64,000 nucleotides of DNA from Augochlora pura (Eukaryota; Arthropoda; Insecta; Hymenoptera; Halictidae): positions 24,118,001-24,182,000 of the forward strand of contig NC_135774.1 in assembly GCF_028453695.1 (NCBI RefSeq), read 5' to 3'. The position numbers and the translations under genes are program-made. Under the pieces are notes generated by a model. The model saw only the letters and a list, made by a program, of their open reading frames with translations. It ran no database searches and was not told the origin of the DNA. Shown here in pieces: positions 56,814 to 64,000 of the stretch. The stretch's first letter is position 1. Each line of letters begins with the position of its first letter.

Positions 56814-56854
56814 TTAAACAAAACTGTTGCGACTGCACTGTATCAATCATCTAA

Positions 56855-57128
56855 CCGATCACTTCGGTGATTTTCGCCGATCCGGTAATTTACGAGCGTC
56901 ATCTAGAGAAATTGTCTCTCGCTGATGACTTTGTTATTGTCGACAAGCAGTGGATCACCGAGGAAATTCGGTTAGCCTTCGAACGACAGTCGCGGCCAAT
57001 GTATCGAGAAATATACAAAGAAAATCGAGCGTGCACAAAAGAGTCGCGCATCGATAAAAATCGCGAAGTTACGAGCGGGCGAAAGCTCGTCCGGGAAGAG
57101 TGCCACGGAATAATACAGAAAATACAAG
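56855..57128 (+). CDS. Candidate internal exon or coding relic, unknown protein
   Basis: The frame is open from just after TAA (56852-56854) to a donor-like CAAG|GTAATA (GT at 57129-57130); it would otherwise end at TAA 57161-57163. The reading is strongly charged with balanced composition, for example DKQWITEEIRLAFERQ, PMYREIYKENRACTKES and GRKLVREECHGIIQKIQ, and does not look like a repeat or CpG-island artefact. No AG acceptor is obvious at its 5' side, where two TTAA elements sit within 40 bp, so the start may be lost. I recognise no family. It may be an exon, a gene remnant or a transposon fragment. Confidence 0.35.
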
Positions 57129-57163
57129 GTAATAAATTCCATGCTAAACGTTGCCCCGCATAA

Positions 57164-57516
57164 ATAAAACCTGTACAAATTCACGCTCGTTCTTCTCGTT
57201 CAAAACGCCCGCATCGTAATTCCAATCGTTCCGTAATTTAGTTCACGATTACTCGAGCGACTTATAAACCTTGGCAACGTGAAAACTTCAAGTTATTTTT
57301 ATTATTTTATCGATAAAACTGTCGAGACAATCGTTCATGCTTCTTACGGATAAAGAGCCATTACGTTGCGATAATTATTTAAATATCTCATCGTCGAATG
57401 TGTAAATATATGCTGAAATTTTCTGAAAATATTTAATATTATATAAATGTAAATACAATCTCTAAACCGGGGATTTTATGCAAAATAACAATTCTTTGAT
57501 AGCTTTTTGATCTTTT
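57164..57516. other. AT-rich sequence, no feature seen
   Basis: Nothing identified between the candidate frame and the next TTAA element. Confidence 0.5.
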
Positions 57517-57520
57517 CTAA

Positions 57521-57755
57521 CCCTTTGCACTCGAATGGTGTCTCTGACGCCCCAACTAAAATTTTTCAACCACGTTCAGAAATCATTTTTATACTAACAA
57601 AGTTTAGATTTCAAAAATTGTTAACAATAAAACTGTTGCTATGAGTCACCAATTTAATATATATAAAATACACTCTGTCACATAAAATGGAAATACTAAG
57701 AGTCAGAAAAATTATTTCAGATTTCTAGATAAAATATGGCTTCGAGTGTCTAGGG
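57521..57755. mobile_element. TTAA-type inverted-repeat element, CCCTTTGCACTCGAA family
   Basis: The left end CCCTTTGCACTCGAATGG follows CTAA (57517-57520), a one-base change from TTAA. The right end GGCTTCGAGTGTCTAGGG is followed by TTAA (57756-57759). The interior matches 56267 and the fragment at 32834 (GTCACATAAAATGG, AGTCAGAAAAATTATTTCAG). Confidence 0.8.
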
Positions 57756-57759
57756 TTAA

Positions 57760-58684
57760 TTTCTCTAGTATTTAAAGCTCTACCCTTTCAACCGATCACT
57801 ATCAATTTTACCGTAAATGATTCAAGTCTGCAAACATTAATCCCAGTAAATTCGATTTGCCCATTAAAACATTCGCCAGCAGATCCGGAGAATTCGCCGT
57901 AAATAAAAGACAAGGCCCATAAGTTTCGTCGAAATAGCCGAAGAGAAACCGTAAATAACAAAGTATTCGCCAGCATAATTCAAGTCGGTCCAATCAACAC
58001 GATATTGGAGTTTTTGCGTTTACCATGGATCCGCGCGGGGTTCGGCGAGGTGCATAAATCAGGCAGCGAATTTTCGAGGAACCGGTATACTTTAATTCAT
58101 CGTCGTTGCGGTTGGATAGCGCCTTAATTCCTTCGGATTTCTTGGGGGCAGCGGCAGCAACGTTTTCCCGCGATGCAATTCGTTGGCCGCGGTTTACCGG
58201 CACGCGGAGAACCCCGGGGGGCTCCGGCCTCTCCCCGGTGTTTATTAATTATTCCCCTGTTTTCCTTGTGTTACTTCCAATCATCCTGTCCCCCCGAAAT
58301 TCGCCCCGTTTCTCAGCCGGCCCCGACTTAAGCGCGACCCGGCCTGCACCTGCGTACACACGGCCGGCAGTTTATCCGGCGGCGGCGGTCTTAATACTTA
58401 TTTATCCGCGTGGCCTATTTTACCGTGCGGAACAACGTGCCGCGACACATCGATAACGTCTTCCTGATCCCGTGTATCGACTTCAAAAACGTTCGTAAAT
58501 CCAATGGGGGAAGAGGGGGAGGAGGGGGGAGAGCACCGGGGGCGCGCATTATACCGGCGGGAAGCGCGGCTAAATCGCGAAACTTTCGGCGTATATTGAA
58601 AGTGGATAACATTTAATATCAGGCGGTCTGAACGATGGGACTGATAAACGTGCCGAGCCGGCGCGGACGACGTCGCGAACTATT
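57760..58684. other. Mixed sequence with CpG-rich part at about 58010-58680
   Basis: Short minus frames lie at 57788-57993. The GC-rich part has a G-rich run at about 58505-58545 and overlapping frames (116 plus, 69 minus). No gene recognised. Confidence 0.4.
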
Positions 58685-58686
58685 TA

Positions 58687-58775
58687 CAGTCAGTCCCGTA
58701 AGTATTGTTGGTACCCTTATTGCTTGTAAGAGAAATTTGTCGAAATCAAGGGACGCGTGTAAGATTTTGCAATTT
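58687..58775 (+). mobile_element. Lone left end of the CAGTCAGTCCCATAA Tc1/mariner-type element
   Basis: After TA at 58685-58686 the sequence CAGTCAGTCCCGTAAGTATT continues through AAATCAAGGGACGCGTGTAA and GATTTTGCAA, following the copy at 41569, then breaks off into a TTAA-element fragment. Confidence 0.85.
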
Positions 58776-58858
58776 TGCATTTGTCTTTACAATGGAAATA
58801 GTATAAGCCAGAAATTTTATATCAAATTTTCAGTGAAAATGACTTCGAGTGCACAGGG
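58776..58858. mobile_element. Right-end fragment of a CCCTTTGCACTCGAA-type element
   Basis: ATGGAAATAGTATAAGCCAG, then TTTCAGTGAAAATGACTTCG and AGTGCACAGGG, followed by TTAA (58859-58862). Its left half is missing at the junction with the Tc1-type end. Confidence 0.75.
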
Positions 58859-58862
58859 TTAA

Positions 58863-59094
58863 CCCCTTGCACTATGACTCTTTCGACGTTGCGTTGATTA
58901 GAACTTATTTATCCTTAATATTTTCCTTAATTTCCTTAATATTTTTGTTTGTTGTATCGTCTTTATTTATTTCCATTTGATAAAAGAAAAATTCAATTTG
59001 ATTTCGATTTAGAAGGAATTAATAATATTCATATTTAATAGATCTAACATGGAATCCTTATCACGAGCCTAACTACTTATTATAGTGCAAAGGG
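58863..59094. mobile_element. TTAA-flanked inverted-repeat element (232 bp)
   Basis: TTAA at 58859-58862 and 59095-59098. The left end is CCCCTTGCACTATGA; the complement of the right end is CCCTTTGCACTATAA. It shares its left TTAA with the fragment upstream. Confidence 0.85.
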
Positions 59095-59098
59095 TTAA

Positions 59099-59532
59099 AA
59101 CTGGATACATTATCCGAGAGAACTTTCTAAGGGACCTAATAGCAATTAGTTAATAAAAACTTTTCAGCCTTTGTGCTTAGCCGAAAAAATTCATTAAGCC
59201 GTCGCGGACATTATTTTCACGGTAACATCTCCCAGCTTACTTTCGCTTAGGCTAAACATTTTCACTGTTCCTCCGGCTGACATTGAGCGCATCGTAACGT
59301 GCTCCGCGAACTTTTCACCGAGTCGAGTGAACTTTTTATTTATGCGACCCAAGTTCCCGGAACACTTTTGTAATCGCACCGGAATTACAATGTGGAAAGA
59401 TTGCACGATATCGTCCGGTTGTTCGAACGTCTTTTTATTCTTTCAGGAGATTGTCGAAAGTAAAGCCATAGAGTCTGTTGGAAATTATTTCGGAGTTCTT
59501 TTTGAATTCGGAGAATTGCGATATATTTGAAT
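59099..59532. other. Mixed sequence, no feature seen
   Basis: Opposing frames at 59194-59530 (70 minus, 67 plus) have no motif. Confidence 0.4.
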
Positions 59533-59640
59533 CCTTTTCACTCGAAGCCATTTTAACTAGAAATTTAATGTAAAATTTCTGGCTTGTAGCATTTTCATTC
59601 TATGCTACATAGTGCAGTTTTAACTGCATACTTCGATAAA
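59533..59640. mobile_element. Partial CCCTTTGCACTCGAA-type element, inverted orientation
   Basis: CCTTTTCACTCGAAGCCATT, AACTAGAAATTTAATG, TTTCTGGCTTGTAGCATTTT and CATTCTATG are the complement of the right part of the element at 56267. The flank is TTGAA, a degraded TTAA. The other end was not found. Confidence 0.6.
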
Positions 59641-60220
59641 TTTCCTATTTCTTGTCATCAATAGTTAAACATTTACGTAAATGTAGACCGGCGATAAATA
59701 AAAATTGTCTTTTCTCTTAGAGCTTACTATAGTCTATAGTTATCACTAAAAATAGTCATTTTCTTGACCGTTAAAGAACAACAAATTATTAAAAATCAAT
59801 AAAAAAAAGAAATCCAAGAATTAAAACTTTAATTTTTGTTTTGCAAATAAGAAACGTCTCTTTAATACACCTGCTGCACGCACAAACAATATAATTTCAG
59901 GGAAAAGAAAAAGCAAAATTTGTCAATTTCACCGCTTGCATTCCACGAATTTTTCTCCAACAATCTGTCAACGATGAACACCCTCGATGCTCCCGTAATA
60001 GATGAAATCCGCAATGAATTATCGGAAAGCTCGCGCGACGAAGGTCGCCGTTAAACGGCGTCGAATCAGAAGTTCCGCGGAATGCTCGAAATAAACAGTC
60101 GTGCTCGTAAAAATACATAAATCAAACTTCCCTCGTTCCTCGTTGCCCGTTGCTCGATCGGGATGTACAACTTCGCAAGCACCTCTGTTCCTCCGATCCG
60201 CTGGAATTCCGAGATTACCG
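59641..60220. other. AT-rich then mixed sequence, no feature seen
   Basis: Nothing identified before the polypurine tract. Confidence 0.5.
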
Positions 60221-60757
60221 AGATAGAAAGATAAAGAAAGAGAAGAACGAACGAGAAAGAGAAAGAGAGGAAGAGAGACAGAGACAGTAAAGAAAGACGG
60301 AGACAGAAAAGAGACAGAGAAGTGAGAGAGACAGAAAAGAGAGAGACAGAGAAGTGAGAGAGACAGAAAAGAGAGAGCCAGAAAAGAGAGAACCAGAGAT
60401 GAGAAAGAGAGAAGAGAGAGACAGGAAAGAGAGAAGGAGACAGAAAAGAGGGAAAGACAGAGAGGTAGAAAAGAGAGATAGGACAAATAAGTGAGAGAGA
60501 CAGAGAAGAGTGAGACGTATAAATGAGAGAGACAGAGAAGAGAGAGATCGAGAAGTGAAAGAGATGGAAAAGGGAGATAGAGACATATAAGTGAGAGAGA
60601 CAGAGAACAGAGATAAGGAGAAGTGAAAGAGATAGAGACATATAAGTGAGAGAGACAGAGAACAGAGAGATCGAGAAGTGAAAGAGACAGAAAAGGGAGA
60701 TATAGACACACAAGTGAGAGAGACAGAGAAGTGAAAGAGACAGAGGCGAGAGAGAAT
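60221..60757 (+). repeat. 537-bp polypurine (GA-rich) minisatellite
   Basis: The plus strand is almost entirely A and G with periodic GACAGA. Units change along the array: about 17-30 bp early (GAGAGAGACAGAAAAGAGAG) and about 60 bp late (AAGTGAAAGAGATAGAGACA plus TATAAGTGAGAGAGACAGAG). Minus-strand frames of 286, 230 and 164 codons are Ser/Leu/Phe readings of it, not genes. Long mirror-like polypurine sequence can form triplex DNA in principle. Confidence 0.9.
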
Positions 60758-61503
60758 ACTCGAGCAACTCGGAGAGAACGATCCCCCGTATAAAGGCCGT
60801 GAACTTAAACGGAAACGGTTGTCGGCCCCCCGACGTCGGGACGTTAATTCTTTCTGTGACGGGTTTTAGCGTTCGGTTCTCTGGCGTTGCCGGGCGCAAC
60901 AATAATGTATGGCCGGGCGTAATCAATCATTTTTTGGCCCGTGACACGGCCATTTTCCCGGGGCCGCTATCAATCGTGACAGATTCGACGCGGCGTGTAC
61001 GTGACCGACCGATTCGCGGAGCTAATCGAATTTATTTTACACTCTGTTTGAAAACGCCGGAACAAAGTTTCGGCGGCGTGTCGGGCTCGGGCTCGGGCTC
61101 GGGCGGGCCCGCTAACAGCCGGACGGCGTTGTCCCAATTGCTCGTATCGCGGGCTCGAGAGATCGGGCGAGTGTATCCGAGGCCCGGAGCGCGCGCGCGC
61201 GCGCGAGCGATCGCGGATCGTAGTCGGGCCGGCGCGACACGGTCCGTTTGCCACATCAGAAGCAAATTAGAACGAATGAACGGCCACGCGAGTGGCTCCG
61301 AGCCGACGAACCTCCGACCGGGGGTAGGTTGGTTTAAGGTTCCCGATTAATGCGGGTCGATTGCGATCGACCAATTGCATTATGTCTCGCGGCGGACCCC
61401 TCGCGGACAGCCAAACGAGCTTAATGACGCTCGCCGTACCGTGAACCGGCCCCCCGTTTCCCCGTCTCTTTCACATTTGTTCTTCAATTTTGGTTTTGGG
61501 TAA
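60758..61503. other. CpG-dense island with (CG)8 and GGGCTC repeats
   Basis: GGGCTC units lie at 61082-61107 and CG alternation at 61189-61205. A 183-codon plus frame (60799-61350) and minus frames of 94 and 77 codons overlap; the repeats drive their composition. No gene recognised. Confidence 0.45.
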
Positions 61504-61537
61504 CCCCCCCCCCCCGCCCCCCCCCCCCCCCCCCCCC
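61504..61537. repeat. Poly-C tract, 33 of 34 bases C
   Basis: One G at 61516 interrupts it. The complementary G-run could form a quadruplex. Length is likely to be unreliable in sequencing. Confidence 0.85.
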
Positions 61538-62640
61538 GTGCTTTCTCAGCCATACACCGGCGAGCAAATCAGGTTCCACGGGACCGAGCGCGGCCCGGAG
61601 TCGCGGAGCGTCGCGTTACACATGGGGAGAAGTCGAGTCCGTGCGGCTCTCGTGGACCGAGCTGAAACGCGGAATTCTAAGTGAATTCCGGCCCGGCTAA
61701 TGGCGTTTGTATTTTCCGAATGCCGTGTTTGCCGAATGACCTCGATCTCCCTGCAAGCCACCCCCCTCCCCTCGCCGACTACCGCACCTAAGTCGTCCTT
61801 TTTATCCCGACGTTTGTTCTCGAGACAAGTCGCTGCTGTCGTTTTCTTACCGGGTTGGAGAAGGTACATATTTTCAGACGATTTTCCGAGTGTGTAATAT
61901 TGTTGTCGATTCTATTACTGGAAACCGTTGTTGCTGAATATTTAAAATATTGTTCGATAGATCGGTGTTTCTAGATTAGGTAGAGAACTTAGATATTTAT
62001 TATATATGTTAAATTATTCGTCAGATTTATATTTAAATTTCTTAGGTTACATGTAATGTAATATAAAGATAATGTATAATAATACGAGAAAAACTTCAAA
62101 ACAATGGAGTCGATTACCGTGGAGCAAGCATTATTAATTTTATATTTATTGAAGAAGACGTATCTAATTTTTCTACTCTTCTATTTTGATTATTTCTGAG
62201 TAAAATATAAACCAAGGGCGCAGTAATCAACTCCGCTACCCCACTTATAGATATAATAATTATATTATGAATCTTTATGCATTTATAGTAAGTCTAGAAT
62301 TTTGAAATACAAGAAAATACTAGAAGGCAATAATTAACAAGTTTTAATAGAATTTCTATTCGATTTGTCCAATAAGTAATCTTTTAACAAAGCCCACTTC
62401 TCCAATCTAATTCTTCAACCATATTAAAACACGAATTTTCATAAAAACCTGCAGCCTAATAATGAAACTGTTATCTTATAAATAAAATAAGACTTCCATC
62501 TTGTAAAAATTACGAGACTGCCACCTCGTAAAAACAATAAAACAGTACCTCATAAAAACGGCGAAGCGTCTCATAAAACTAACGCGACTACTACTTTACG
62601 AAAATATGACGATGCCGCATTTAAATTTCGCGCCATTCGA
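61538..62640. other. GC-rich to about 61860, then AT-rich; no feature seen
   Basis: A 107-codon minus frame (61546-61869) overlaps plus frames of 64 and 65 codons. From about 62450 a loose CTCATAAAAAC repetition is seen (62505-62590). No gene. Confidence 0.4.
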
Positions 62641-63220
62641 TCGTTCCATTTCGATTTCCGGCGATCGCGTCCTCCACCGTTTCGATGATTGCGAAATAAA
62701 ACGTGCAAAATCAATCGTTTGACCAACGGCGGTTAGATCGGTGTTAATCCACGTCGCCGCCGGTTTACCTTTCCAGAAGCTAGCTCGCGCGCGCGCGCGC
62801 TGGCGCACGCGATTTATCCCGGCCTCGCGGCCCATCAATTTCTCCAGAGAATAAATGCTGAAATTTGCAGAAGTTTCCGGAGCGATTGCTCGCCGGAGGA
62901 GCCGAAGATTTTCAATTTCGTTCGGTGATATATCCGACGGTTTTCAGAGGGCTCGCGCGCGGTATCACCATCGCCACGAGCGAAAGAACCTTCCCGCCCG
63001 TTTCGAACGGTCTTCCTCGCCACCCCTATTTCTTACGATTATACGGTCAAGCGTGGAAATGCTCGCAGAGGTGCGCCGCCACTTCCGTGGGAGACAGAGA
63101 GAAAAAGGGAGAGGGAGGGGGGGATAGAGAGAAAAGAAGAAAAGACCGATGTGAATTACGGAGTTGTTTTCCCGACGTTGTACTACCCCGTTTACATTTT
63201 CATGGTGAGGCGAAATGAAG
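62641..63220. other. CpG-rich patch with (CG)7 and GA-rich tract
   Basis: CG alternation lies at 62786-62800; GA/G-rich sequence at about 63090-63142. Frames of 117 and 90 codons (plus) overlap a 62-codon minus frame and have no motif. Confidence 0.45.
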
Positions 63221-64000
63221 GAAACGAGTTCCTTCTGGGATTCTAACTGGCTATTTGCGACGGTTTGCGGCGAGATGAGTGCGCGATTCTCTGATGCTTT
63301 ACGCGCGGAATTATTGCGCGCGTCTCGTTTGGGTGGTGTCGATATAGGAATGCGGGAATTTATTCTATATTCGGTGTTTAATACTTTTTATGACAAGCTA
63401 TTTTTCTTCGACTCTTCACTCTAGTCATTTGTTATTTCTTGCTATATGAAGAATACTGTTAAACTTGCTATATTATCTGTAATTATTAATAATCGTATAT
63501 AATAATAAAATATATTCATTGCGGTCCATTCTTGCGGTGGAAATTAATTCTTTAATTCTAGATTTGTTATAAACTATTATTCAGCCCGTTAAATAAACAT
63601 ACAAGCACGTATGGTACATATGCCACGGAACGTATTAACGCATCGCATGGTCACGCAGACCTTGAGAATCTGGAATAAACAATATTACTCAGAACTCTAA
63701 CAAATTAACGCGTGAACTAAGTTTTTGATTGAAAGAAGTTTTTAAGATTGACCTACACATGTTTTATAATGTATTCAATTATACTATCTCTATTTATAGC
63801 ATGATATAGTATATTGCAATATTTATATATTAATATTTATTTATGATACAAAATGATTTCTTAAATCTACATCTACCAAACCAGTGATAATGACTTTTAT
63901 TAATTATTTCTCTAATACAAATTACATTAAGTTTGAATAAATTCAAGCTTGTCATTCTTATAAAATATTATACATTCGTTGCGTTAATGACTCGATAATT
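63221..64000. other. AT-rich sequence to the window end, no feature seen
   Basis: A 69-codon plus frame (63215-63424) has no recognised domain. The rest is unique AT-rich DNA. Confidence 0.45.

Noticed and set aside
60066..60926. Minus-strand frames of 286, 230 and 164 codons rich in Ser, Leu and Phe
   Set aside because: They are readings of the polypurine minisatellite in overlapping frames; no start context, no domain, and several frames are open at once.
60799..61350. 183-codon plus frame in a CpG island
   Set aside because: Contains GGGCTC and (CG)n repeats read as GSGSGS and ARARA; opposing minus frames of similar quality.

Overview
The window looks like nuclear DNA from an insect. A hymenopteran (bee, ant or wasp) is the best guess, because AT-rich sequence alternates sharply with compact CpG-dense islands full of (CG)n, GGCGC and CGG runs, and because mariner-, Tc1- and piggyBac-type elements are common. 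Nothing suggests a bacterium, plasmid or virus: there are no operons, ribosome sites or dense coding. This assignment is inference from composition and repeat content only. Two runs of exactly 100 N (34021-34120 and 36405-36504) are assembly gaps.

I recognise no complete protein-coding gene, tRNA, rRNA, snRNA or known microRNA. The window is probably intergenic or a very long intron. Nearly all long open frames fall in CpG-rich islands or simple repeats and are composition artefacts. Three stretches look somewhat more like coding sequence and are listed as weak candidates: 47981-48231 (minus), 56855-57128 (plus) and a 37-codon frame at 2570-2683 (plus).

The recognisable content is mobile DNA. 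(1) At least thirteen short TTAA-flanked inverted-repeat elements plus fragments, mostly with ends like CCCTTTGCACTCGAA, fit non-autonomous piggyBac-type elements; twice two of them share one TTAA. (2) Three foldback elements of about 375-430 bp (5641-6076, 26125-26500, 43411-43840) carry inverted CCAATGAGAG blocks. (3) A Tc1/mariner-type element with about 95-bp inverted ends is intact at 41569-41875, half-present and nested at 21352-21501, and a lone end at 58687-58775. (4) A mariner relic at 52682-53104 sits inside a TTAA element and keeps two transposase fragments on opposite strands. (5) A degenerate inverted-repeat element lies at 48393-48917, with a related lone end at 52005.

Tandem repeats are the other main component: a heptamer family (ATTCYAN, complement GTGGAAT) at 29587-30085, 32276-32833, 34121-34182 and 55495-55690; a 22-bp minisatellite of about 550 bp at 9405-9955; a 23-bp array at 22110-22590; three different arrays in a row at 4456-5214; a 288-bp unit at 51179-51857; a 537-bp polypurine tract at 60221-60757; and many smaller arrays. 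A long palindrome at 36196-36780 is broken by the second gap and may be assembled twice.
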